The position numbers were made by a program, and so were the translations under genes. Shown piece after piece: positions 1-6,959 of a stretch of DNA of 8,067 nucleotides. Source of the stretch: GCA-016700035 sp964646575 (GTDB taxonomy: Bacteria > Patescibacteriota > Saccharimonadia > CAILAD01 > GCA-016700035); contig CAZYFT010000025.1 in the NCBI GenBank assembly GCA_964646575.1, positions 1 through 8,067 on the forward strand, written 5' to 3'. Positions within the stretch are counted from its first letter, which is position 1, and every line of letters begins with the position of its first letter. The notes beneath the pieces are model-generated. The model was not told the origin of the DNA. It ran no database searches and saw nothing but the letters and a program-made list of their open reading frames with translations.

Positions 1-3000
1 GGTAGATCATTAGCATTTGGTAATCAATTCGAAGGCACGGTTTGGGATATGCGGTGGTATTACGAGCCAAAGCCATCGACTATCCAAGCAGGTATTTTAG
101 TACGGGACCCTACAACTGGCACACTCTCAAATCCATGCAATCAGTCTGGCTATCAGGCGGGAGCATGTGATAATGCTCCAGATATTACGGTAACACGTCG
201 ATTTAATTTGCCTTCCGGCACTCAGAAGTCTTATACTGCGGGGCCAACCACTGTAACGCCGGGTAGATCATCAAATGGTAGCGCCGATGTGGCCGGGTTA
301 TATGCGGATGATAAAGGCCCTGCGGCGGCGGGCTATACAGTTTCTGCTGCGAATATTCCGGCAGGATGGAGAATTGTTAGCACAATACAGTGTGGCCAGA
401 ACACCGATAGGAATACTTGTTATACATCTGCCGGGCAGGGAGGGGCGGCTTCTCAGTTTGTGACTACGCTGACGGCATGGCGGTATCGCCCGGTGTTCTT
501 TGTGCTAGAGCCAAACCAAATAATCGTGAAGGGTGATAAAAAGGGGCCTGGCACGTTTAATAGTAATCAAAATAGTGATACTACAAACCTCGGCACGGGA
601 ACGATTGATGTCGGTGGTCAGGTGGTTTCTGGCAATAATCAGGCAGGCGCTTGGAATCGGGCTGTAAACTATAACTCTGCATCTGGAACATACGGCGTGC
701 ATGCAGTTGCGCCGGCGGGATGGCAAATTCGAGGTTACGCCTATTGCATCTCCGCCACTCAGATATCTAGCTGTGCCTCAGATGATGCTTCGGCGGCGCC
801 AAATAACCAAACGCAAGGCCGCATAATCTTAGAGGGTAATGGCCAGACAGAACATACCGTAACAGTTAATTATCAGGGTACGACACCAAGCATAAATGGG
901 GTGGCGATTCCGACCGGCGGGCAAGTATGGGTGACCTTCTTCTTTAAGCCGGCACCAGTGACGATTCAAGTTCGCGGCAAGATTGACATGCAGGGCGGCA
1001 ATACGTCTGCCAATACAGATTTAAATCCGTGTAACTACAACGACTATAAGAGGAATATTTGTACAGACGTCGAGGTTCGCCCAGTCAGAATGAACACCGT
1101 CGGAGTTGCTAATACCGCAACGCCAGGTGCTGACTTGGGGGATCCAGCTGGGGGCTATGGAAACTGTGCAAGTAAGGACTATGTGCCCACCAAGCCTGGT
1201 TATGATTACGGCGGTGCGGCAAATACAGGCTTTTATTGCACCACGGAGGGTGGGAATAACCGTATTACCCAAGCTCAATTCCTTGCTGGTCAAGGACCGC
1301 TACGTTACGGCTACACCATGGATGCTAGGACCGGTCAGATTTCGCAAAATGGTAGTTCTTCGGAAAATAACCTGGCGATTGTAAGGAATGTGTACCCGGG
1401 CAAGTATAGCTTCCGGCATAATAATGGTCCGGAGTATAACAACGAATCGGCTTATGACATATCGCAATCTACTTGTGCGGTTGGTCAGGCAGATTGTTCG
1501 TCGAGTGTTGCGCCAAGTGCTGATATATCGGGCTGTCTTTTAAACCATCGACGCAAGGCGGAGTTTACCGCAATCAGTCAGTTCTTATGGTGGACTGTAT
1601 ATACGCCAATTATTGGTGTGAATAACCCTAATGCAGCTGTAGATCCAAATGGACAGAATTACTGTACGATTATGTGGTCTGGTGCTCCGGGGGTAGATAA
1701 CTGGAGCGCTGGTGGTTCTCCTGAGAGTTGGAATATAGGTGGTAATACCCCGCGGGTGTGCGCATTGATACCAACCGGCGGATGGGCATATTTTCCACAG
1801 TGGAACACCACTACTGGGCAATATGGAATAAACGCGCAGGGGAACGGTCCGTGTGGTTACCGTAAAGATTCTGGAGCAGCTGGTGTAAACACGTACTCAA
1901 TGGGGGTTCCGGTGGGGACTGACTTTAGAGAACAGACATTTTACTACGCACCAAAGTTTAAGCTCACTAATGAGGCGCTTACGTGCGACACATATACCGC
2001 TAATTTGGTTTATATGCCAGATCCATCCCGTCCAGTTACGACTTACTTTAGGATTAACGGCAGTAGTAACTTAATGCGCACTGAAACTTCCACGGGCAAT
2101 GACATTATGGAGATAACAACGCAAACAAGTGGAGCTGATGCGTATAAGGTAAATGTAAATATACCGAAGTATAACGGCCAGGGTGGGATCTTATTAAAAG
2201 ATGGCGATGATCGTCAGTTTGAGATGTTTGCACGCTTTAGTGATAGTAGCTCGGGGGCTGTAGATTCTGACCTTGTTGCTGGCTATTCAGCTGGCGCTCG
2301 CGATTTTGGCAATGCCGGAGGCAGCTGGAAGTATTCACCGCGTCGAGTTTCTAGCTCGGGCTTGATGCACCAGTGTAGGAACGATGCGATATGTGATCAA
2401 CAAGGATTTGAGAATCAGCTGGATGCGATATCGGTAATGGATGCCGACTACCCACAATCTAACGAAATTGAAGTGACTATACAGAATACTGGCGAGAGTT
2501 TCTGGCAGCAGGGCTACCGTGATGGGAATAATAACGGAGCCGTTCCGGGCACATATCATGAGCTCATCGTAACTGGCGGTACGCTTGTGACAAATAATCA
2601 ATATGATACTCGAGCCTGGTACATTCCAGATGTTCAGCGGCAAATTGAGGGTGGAACCGAAGTAACTCCGGTTGCGCTCAATCCTGGAGCCAGTAGCTAC
2701 ACCTTTAAGATTGTACCGACACCACCAAAAGATGGCGGCACCAAGTTTGTACTCGGCTTCCAAATGCGTCAGGCAAAACCTGCGAGCCAGGGTGGATTTA
2801 CTCAGGTGTTCGGCACAGCCTGCCAAGGCGACTTCGAGATTAAGGTGAGCTATAAGCCATGGCTGCGTGTACAGAACGGCAATGTGACTGCTCTTGGAGA
2901 AATCGAAAATCAACCAGAATCAGCAAGGGGTGTGTATAAGGCGGAGAACCGTACCAATGGTAGCCCATATAAAGGCTCTTTCGAGAGTGCGCCTGCACCT

Positions 3001-4461
3001 GCCAATGCTAAGCCGGCTATCAATTTACATGCTCAGTTTACCGCAGCGGCAGAGAAGGGTGGCTCAAACTTCTGTTCTACTAACTTTTACATGCTCGGAT
3101 TTGCGAAGGGGCAGAGAACCGCTCCGCAGCCGTCTGATCCGTATGGTCAAGCCGAGGCTAACGCTCCACAAAAATCTCGTAATTGTAGTTTTGATAGTGT
3201 GAATCTTAATGTTGAGCAGGCAGAAGATTCGAACGGTGACGGCCAGAAAGAGCTCAAAAATAGCCAGATGGTTGCGGCTGCCAATCGGGCGTACACAGAG
3301 TATGGTCAATGTAGCGATACAGGCACAACTCCAGATGTAGATGATGGCCCGCAAGAATTATCACCACCGGCTAAATATTACCGTTCGTGGGCGCCAGGTT
3401 CGTCAATCGATACTCCAAGCCTTTTGTGGTTGCTGCGTGACAGGCCAGACTCAAATAACAACTTACCGTTTGGGACCCATAACGCTGGACCGCCGGCCGA
3501 TAGAGGACTTTACCTAGTTAACACTAGTGCTCCAAGGCCTTGTCCAACCATCTTTAAGCTGCAGACGAGTGGAAATACTGCAATTTCTGAACCAAACATG
3601 GAACTAGGCGGCTTCATCTATAACGCTGGTAGATCTACAATAGTTTCAGATGATACTGTCTATATCACTGGCAACATTGAAGCGAGATATCCGACCGACA
3701 ATAGTTTGCCATATACCTTCCAAAAGACTGGAGTACCAGATATGGCTGGACTCAATAAGCTGCCAAACTTAGGAATTATTTCTGCCAAGAACATTGTTAT
3801 TGCTAGTAACGTTGACCGCATCGATGCCTCTTTGTATGCAGCCGGCAAGGTGATTACTTGTGATCTATACATAGCAGAAGGTGGTTTAAACGAAGATGCT
3901 GCAAAGACAGATAAGCCCGGCACGACAGGATCTAAGTGGATCCGTCGCGGCGGTGCGTTAAGCCTGGACTCTAATCCTTTGGCTACAGAAACTGAAGACC
4001 CTAACATTGATGAAGCGCCGAGCGCTGATAATGTAACTGCCAGCGGTTGCTCAAATAGGCTACGAATAACAGGCAGTGTTACTGGTGGGGAAGGCTTTAC
4101 ATTTGGACGCAACTACGTGGATTTTGCCGGCATGGTTGAGCGCTGGCGATTAAATGAGGGCGGTGCTTTCCAGGAATTTGGTAAGTTCTGTAACCTCTCA
4201 GATGTTTTGGGTATTCGCCGAGTGTGTAATTTGTCGGGTGAGCGTAAAGATTTTGATTCGCCAGGCAACCGGGGTGCAACCAACTACTACTGGCTTGAGA
4301 ATCGAGCTGGTTGGCCGCAGAACTATTACACGGGTGGTCCGGCAGAGGATATTATCGGTAGCGGTTTGGCAAGCTTTATGCCTCCTCCAGGATTTGAAGA
4401 CATTACTGCATCGACAAATACAGCAAAATACTACAACAACACTGCTCGCCCAAGATTCTAG
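1..4461 (+). CDS. Giant modular Cys-rich surface protein, 5' partial (C-terminal 1486 residues)
   Basis: The frame is open from base 1 and the first in-frame ATG (49) has no Shine-Dalgarno sequence and falls inside a repeat unit, so the true start and any signal peptide lie upstream. Residues are numbered from base 1. Residues 1-650 are four divergent repeat units, each opening with an aromatic strand ending in proline (P23, P171, P317, P536; next at P651). About 795-953 resembles an NBR1-type Ig-like domain (IEVTIQNTGESFW at 823-835). About 954-1110 is a further module with an acidic DSNGDGQKE loop (1076-1084). About 1181-1486 is a beta-rich C-terminal domain with a PAED...PPPGFED tail. Composition is rich in N, G, S, T and Y, poor in Lys, with many paired cysteines, which fits an exported, disulfide-stabilised protein. 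No C-terminal membrane helix or LPXTG is seen. Its position directly before pilM suggests a pilus-linked adhesin or minor pilin-like component; this is inference. Exported and modular: fairly sure. Exact function: unknown. Confidence 0.85.
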   Translation, partial: GRSLAFGNQFEGTVWDMRWYYEPKPSTIQAGILVRDPTTGTLSNPCNQSGYQAGACDNAPDITVTRRFNLPSGTQKSYTAGPTTVTPGRSSNGSADVAGLYADDKGPAAAGYTVSAANIPAGWRIVSTIQCGQNTDRNTCYTSAGQGGAASQFVTTLTAWRYRPVFFVLEPNQIIVKGDKKGPGTFNSNQNSDTTNLGTGTIDVGGQVVSGNNQAGAWNRAVNYNSASGTYGVHAVAPAGWQIRGYAYCISATQISSCASDDASAAPNNQTQGRIILEGNGQTEHTVTVNYQGTTPSINGVAIPTGGQVWVTFFFKPAPVTIQVRGKIDMQGGNTSANTDLNPCNYNDYKRNICTDVEVRPVRMNTVGVANTATPGADLGDPAGGYGNCASKDYVPTKPGYDYGGAANTGFYCTTEGGNNRITQAQFLAGQGPLRYGYTMDARTGQISQNGSSSENNLAIVRNVYPGKYSFRHNNGPEYNNESAYDISQSTCAVGQADCSSSVAPSADISGCLLNHRRKAEFTAISQFLWWTVYTPIIGVNNPNAAVDPNGQNYCTIMWSGAPGVDNWSAGGSPESWNIGGNTPRVCALIPTGGWAYFPQWNTTTGQYGINAQGNGPCGYRKDSGAAGVNTYSMGVPVGTDFREQTFYYAPKFKLTNEALTCDTYTANLVYMPDPSRPVTTYFRINGSSNLMRTETSTGNDIMEITTQTSGADAYKVNVNIPKYNGQGGILLKDGDDRQFEMFARFSDSSSGAVDSDLVAGYSAGARDFGNAGGSWKYSPRRVSSSGLMHQCRNDAICDQQGFENQLDAISVMDADYPQSNEIEVTIQNTGESFWQQGYRDGNNNGAVPGTYHELIVTGGTLVTNNQYDTRAWYIPDVQRQIEGGTEVTPVALNPGASSYTFKIVPTPPKDGGTKFVLGFQMRQAKPASQGGFTQVFGTACQGDFEIKVSYKPWLRVQNGNVTALGEIENQPESARGVYKAENRTNGSPYKGSFESAPAPANAKPAINLHAQFTAAAEKGGSNFCSTNFYMLGFAKGQRTAPQPSDPYGQAEANAPQKSRNCSFDSVNLNVEQAEDSNGDGQKELKNSQMVAAANRAYTEYGQCSDTGTTPDVDDGPQELSPPAKYYRSWAPGSSIDTPSLLWLLRDRPDSNNNLPFGTHNAGPPADRGLYLVNTSAPRPCPTIFKLQTSGNTAISEPNMELGGFIYNAGRSTIVSDDTVYITGNIEARYPTDNSLPYTFQKTGVPDMAGLNKLPNLGIISAKNIVIASNVDRIDASLYAAGKVITCDLYIAEGGLNEDAAKTDKPGTTGSKWIRRGGALSLDSNPLATETEDPNIDEAPSADNVTASGCSNRLRITGSVTGGEGFTFGRNYVDFAGMVERWRLNEGGAFQEFGKFCNLSDVLGIRRVCNLSGERKDFDSPGNRGATNYYWLENRAGWPQNYYTGGPAEDIIGSGLASFMPPPGFEDITASTNTAKYYNNTARPRF
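43..1953 (+). repeat. Tandem divergent protein repeats with fixed Trp/Cys spacing
   Basis: Within the giant protein a strand of aromatics ending in proline recurs as WYYEP (19-23), FFVLEP (166-171), FFFKP (313-317), WWTVYTP (530-536) and FYYAP (647-651). The spacings are 148, 146, 219 and 115 residues. Units 1 and 2 both contain PAGW followed by two cysteines with identical spacing: W123-C131-C140 and W241-C249-C258. Units 1 and 3 both begin with NPCN and a C-x9-C pair: C46/C56 and C344/C354. The repeats are not visible at the DNA level, so they are old duplications or recurrent domain recruitment. Probable Ig/prealbumin-like beta sandwiches; the fold is inferred. Confidence 0.7.
2383..2860 (+). 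other. NBR1-type Ig-like module in the giant protein
   Basis: Residues about 795-953. IEVTIQNTGESFW (823-835) matches the consensus pattern of this module: a strand of alternating hydrophobics, N-T-G, then a Trp 4 residues on. Further on, LNPGASSYTFKIVPTPP gives the PG-turn and the Pro-rich strand expected in the second half. FGTACQGDFEIKVSYKP closes the sandwich. C941 lies in the last loop. Such domains are common spacers in bacterial surface proteins. The assignment is by remembered pattern, not by a profile search. Confidence 0.5.
3541..4461 (+). other. Beta-rich C-terminal domain with PAED/PPPGFED tail
   Basis: From C1181 onward the protein shows short strands of alternating hydrophobics separated by G/N turns: GGFIYNAG (1203-1210), DTVYITGNIEA, LGIISAKNIVIASNV, IDASLYAAGKVITC (ending C1287) and RLRITGSVTGGEGF (1353-1366). 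This resembles a polymer-forming, bactofilin-like or right-handed beta layout. A hydrophilic D/E/K-rich insertion (about 1291-1347) lies between C1287 and C1350, which may pair. The end carries two CNLS motifs (C1397, C1409), PAED (1447-1450) and PPPGFED (1461-1467). From memory, large surface proteins of Patescibacteria often end with a similar layout. That link is recollection and would need a profile search. Confidence 0.5.
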
Positions 4462-4484
4462 ATGTAAAAGCATGTTAATAGGGT

Positions 4485-4514
4485 AGTACGAATTCAAACT
4501 AGTTATGCTAAAAT
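4485..4514 (+). promoter_or_regulatory. Candidate extended -10 promoter for the pilM operon
   Basis: TGCTAAAAT at 4506-4514 fits the extended -10 form TGN-TANNNT, with hexamer TAAAAT at 4509-4514. No good -35 box is present at 16-18 bp upstream (bases near 4485-4492 are AGTACGAA), which extended -10 promoters tolerate. Transcription would be expected to begin about 7 bases after the hexamer, near 4521, two bases before the pilM ATG. There is no terminator between the giant gene and pilM, so readthrough is also possible. Confidence 0.45.
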
Positions 4515-4522
4515 AGGAACAC

Positions 4523-5560
4523 ATGGACTTATTCATCGAAGACGAACATTATTTTGGGGTCGACCTAGGAAATTCTGGGATTCGACTGGTTGAGCTAAAA
4601 CTCATTCATGATAAACCGACGCTCGTCACGTACGGAGATATTGAGTTACCGTTTGGCCTGATGAGTTCTGACGCACCAGCCGATCAGGCGCGGGTTGCTG
4701 AGGTTCTGAAGAAATTAGTCTCTGATGCTCGTGTGAGTACAAAAAACGTCGTGGCTGGTTTACCTGCTAGTAAGGTTTTTGCCAGCGTTTTGAAGTTGCC
4801 ACAAATGGCCGATAACGAGATTGCACATACTATTCGCTTCCAGGCTGACAAGTATATCCCAATGCCAATTGATCAGGTAAAGCTCGATTTCTTCCGTATT
4901 TCTCAAGATAAAGAAGCCGAAGAAATTGATGTGCTCTTGGTGGCCACGCCGACCAGCGTAGCTAATAAGTATCTCAATATTTTCCAGCAGGCTGGCCTGG
5001 AGCTCATGGCTTTAGATATTAACGCTATTGCTCAGTCTCGATCGATGGTGCCTAATGCCGATGTTGATGTCGTGGTAGTTGAGTTTGCATCACTTACGAC
5101 AGACATGGGGCTCATCTCTGCCGGTGTGCCAGGGCTTATTCGCTCTGTAAATGTTGGCGCCAAGTCGCTGATCCGCGTAACCTCACAAAACCTTGGTCTA
5201 GACGAAGCTCAGGCCGAGCAGTTTGTACGCAAGTTTGGTCTGACGCAGACAAAGCTAGAAGGACAAGTATACCGCTCCATGAAGCCATTGCTCGATAACG
5301 TGGTGGAAGAAATTAAGCGCTCGATGGAATTCTTCTACCAAAGCAATCCTGGCCGCAAAGTGGAAAAAGTTGTCATTACTGGTGGTCCAGCATCCATCCC
5401 AGAAATGCCTGTGTATCTCGCGAATGCACTCGGCTTGCCGGTCGAGATGGGGAATCCTTGGCAGAAGATTAGCTATGCTACTGAATTTACCGATCGTTTG
5501 TCTGGCATGGCTTTGAGCTACTCGACTGCAGTTGGTTTAGCGCTAAGGAATATGGTGTAA
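4523..5560 (+). CDS. pilM: Type IV pilus assembly protein PilM
   Basis: 345 residues, the usual length for PilM, an actin-like cytoplasmic protein that binds nucleotide and the N-terminal tail of PilN, linking the assembly ATPase platform to the membrane. The phosphate-1 motif is at residues 12-24 (GVDLGNSGIRLVE). The PilM-typical segment around ADNEIAHTIRFQADKYIP is at 96-113. The adenosine-side motif VVITGGPASIPEM is at 283-295. The phosphate-2 position reads EFASLTT (187-193) where canonical PilM has an Asp-x-Gly, an unusual substitution. The start at 4523 gives the standard spacing to phosphate-1 and has AGGA at 4515-4518, only 4 nt upstream. First gene of the pil cluster in this window, 61 nt after the giant gene and 3 nt before pilN. 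Identification is confident. Confidence 0.93.
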   Translation: MDLFIEDEHYFGVDLGNSGIRLVELKLIHDKPTLVTYGDIELPFGLMSSDAPADQARVAEVLKKLVSDARVSTKNVVAGLPASKVFASVLKLPQMADNEIAHTIRFQADKYIPMPIDQVKLDFFRISQDKEAEEIDVLLVATPTSVANKYLNIFQQAGLELMALDINAIAQSRSMVPNADVDVVVVEFASLTTDMGLISAGVPGLIRSVNVGAKSLIRVTSQNLGLDEAQAEQFVRKFGLTQTKLEGQVYRSMKPLLDNVVEEIKRSMEFFYQSNPGRKVEKVVITGGPASIPEMPVYLANALGLPVEMGNPWQKISYATEFTDRLSGMALSYSTAVGLALRNMV

Positions 5561-5563
5561 GCA

Positions 5564-6226
5564 ATGTCAGTTCGCATTAATCTGCTTCCTGAAGCCCGCA
5601 TGGTCAAGCTGAAGAATCAGCAAACCAAACGATTAGTCACTGTTGTATGTTTGGTTCTCTGTAGTAGCGTAGGTATTATTCTTGTGGTTCTGTTGCTGCT
5701 TTTGGGTGCGCGCAATATCCAGTTTGCAACGAATAAGAGTAATATCGAGGAGCTGAATCAGAAGATTGCTGGTAAGGCTAATGTTGAGCAAGATGTTGCT
5801 TGGTTTAACACCGCACTTACCGAGGCTGATAGGCTTTCAAATAATCGTATTCTCATCTCTCAACTCTTTAGTCAGCTAGCTAAAGCTGCTCCGGAGGGGA
5901 TCAGTATTGCTTCGCTCTCTGTTGATCCAGACTATAAAGTGAAAGCTACCGTCGAGGCAAAAGATTTCAATAATGTTGCTTTATTTATTAACGCCCTAAA
6001 AACTTATAATGTTGAGTTTAACCCTATTCCTGGTTTTGAGAGAGTTCCGGTATTTACGGATGTGGATGTGCAGGCTGTCACAAAACGCAAGCAGACTGAC
6101 AATGCAAACTTTGAGGTTACCTTTAAGGTTGACGAAAAACTCGTGAAGAAGTTCCGTGAAGATTCTAAGTCGAGCGAAGATAAAGACACAGCTAATGAAT
6201 CTAATTCTAGCGGAGAGGCGAACTAA
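5564..6226 (+). CDS. pilN: Type IV pilus inner-platform protein PilN
   Basis: 220 residues. The short cytoplasmic tail contains INLLPE (5-10), the conserved PilN motif that docks into PilM. One membrane helix spans about 25-48 and a helical, coiled-coil-prone stretch about 55-95. The extracytoplasmic fimbrial-assembly domain includes LAKAAPEGISIASLSVD (105-121) and VEAKDFNNVALFINAL (130-145). The end is a charged, Ser/Asp/Glu/Asn-rich tail (about 198-220) that is probably disordered and is an extra compared with short PilN proteins. ATG at 5564 lies 3 nt after the pilM stop. AAGGA at 5545-5549 is rather distant (14 nt), so reinitiation after pilM is likely. PilN pairs with PilO to form the membrane alignment platform. 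Confidence 0.9.
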   Translation: MSVRINLLPEARMVKLKNQQTKRLVTVVCLVLCSSVGIILVVLLLLLGARNIQFATNKSNIEELNQKIAGKANVEQDVAWFNTALTEADRLSNNRILISQLFSQLAKAAPEGISIASLSVDPDYKVKATVEAKDFNNVALFINALKTYNVEFNPIPGFERVPVFTDVDVQAVTKRKQTDNANFEVTFKVDEKLVKKFREDSKSSEDKDTANESNSSGEAN

Positions 6227-6228
6227 TG
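6210..6228 (+). promoter_or_regulatory. RBS and TAATG stop/start overlap coupling pilN to pilO
   Basis: GGAGAGG at 6212-6218 is the clearest Shine-Dalgarno sequence in the window and lies 7 nt before ATG 6226. The pilN stop TAA (6224-6226) and the ATG share one base, giving TAATG. This supports the pilO start chosen and predicts coupled translation of the PilN/PilO pair. Confidence 0.7.
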
Positions 6229-6957
6229 GCACCAACAAAGAAAGCCGCTCCACAGCTGCCATCTAAAAAGAAGGTGACTCCACCTGAGACTCCAGGCACA
6301 CAAGCTGCAATGCAGAGCATTCGCAATTACCTCATCATTGCAATCGGGGTTACTGTCTTAGTTATTCTAGTAGGTGGATACTTTATCTATACATTGGCTC
6401 AGGCAAATGTTCGTAAGGCGCTAGAAGTGCGCGCTCAGGAATACCAAATTAAGCTTTCCGAAGTAAAACTAGCCAAGCTTGAAGAGGCTGAACCGGAAAT
6501 CCAAAAGCTCAAGCAGGCAGAGGGTAATAATCCATCTAAGTTTGACTTTATCACTCAGCGTACACTGCCGAAGGACGAAGACTTTGAAGCTATTCTTACA
6601 ATTTTTAACCGATTACAAAGCGATTACCAGGTAGACATTGAGTCAATTAATAAGCCAACGGCTGCTGGCGCTACTACGACAGGTACAACGAGCGGCACAA
6701 CAGCACCTGCGAGTGGTGCAAAGTCGAGTCTGGTTGCAGTTAAAGCCACCGGCAGTCAGGATTCAGTTCTTGGCTTCCTCGCTGCCTTGGAGGCATCTGC
6801 TCGTATCTTTGATTTTTCTACCATGAAAATTACTAGCTCTCAGGGCACCTATACGCTTGATATGCAGTACAAGATTTACGCCTTGCCTAAACCTTCTATC
6901 GGCGCCCAAGAAGTGAAGATTGATGAGTACGAAGCAGATAAAGGAAAGTACGAATAA
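6226..6957 (+). CDS. pilO: Type IV pilus inner-platform protein, PilO-like
   Basis: 243 residues. A Lys/Pro-rich cytoplasmic N-terminus (1-33) is followed by one membrane helix (about 35-57) and a charged helix likely to form a coiled coil (about 60-100, with EIQKLKQAE near its end). Two extracytoplasmic halves follow: PKDEDFEAILTIFNRLQSDY (115-134) and SQDSVLGFLAALEASARIF (177-195) plus closing strands (YTLDMQYKIYAL, 209-220). This matches PilO architecture. A Thr/Gly/Ala-rich linker (about 145-168) separates the halves and is unusually long. Sequence identity to classical PilO is not obvious, so the call leans on topology and position after pilN. It overlaps pilN by one base and the next gene by one base. 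Confidence 0.82.
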   Translation: MAPTKKAAPQLPSKKKVTPPETPGTQAAMQSIRNYLIIAIGVTVLVILVGGYFIYTLAQANVRKALEVRAQEYQIKLSEVKLAKLEEAEPEIQKLKQAEGNNPSKFDFITQRTLPKDEDFEAILTIFNRLQSDYQVDIESINKPTAAGATTTGTTSGTTAPASGAKSSLVAVKATGSQDSVLGFLAALEASARIFDFSTMKITSSQGTYTLDMQYKIYALPKPSIGAQEVKIDEYEADKGKYE

Positions 6958-6959
6958 TG
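6941..6959 (+). promoter_or_regulatory. RBS and TAATG overlap for the small membrane protein
   Basis: AAGGA at 6941-6945 precedes ATG 6957 by 11 nt. The pilO stop TAA (6955-6957) shares its last base with this ATG. This is the second TAATG junction in a row, so the small gene is likely translated together with pilO. Confidence 0.55.

Noticed and set aside
49..51. ATG at 49 as the start of the giant gene
   Set aside because: The frame is open from base 1, no Shine-Dalgarno sequence precedes it, no signal peptide follows, and it falls inside the aromatic strand that opens a repeat unit.
262..271. Direct repeat of GGTAGATCAT (also at 1-10)
   Set aside because: Ten bases only; the flanking sequence diverges at once and the encoded contexts (GRSLAF, GRSSNG) do not align further. 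Probably chance or codon reuse.
2335..2913. 192-codon open frame on the minus strand
   Set aside because: Antisense to a clearly coding, modular protein. Its translation has no recognisable domain, and no neighbours or RBS support it.
3660..4112. 150-codon open frame on the minus strand
   Set aside because: Shadow of the C-terminal domain of the giant gene; no independent support.
4380..4461. LPXTG-type sorting signal or C-terminal membrane anchor in the giant protein
   Set aside because: The tail is polar (ends NTARPRF) with no LPXTG, no hydrophobic helix and no basic stop-transfer end.
4462..4522. Terminator between the giant gene and pilM
   Set aside because: Only a short palindrome AACTAGTT (4497-4504) is present, with no GC-rich stem and no T-run.
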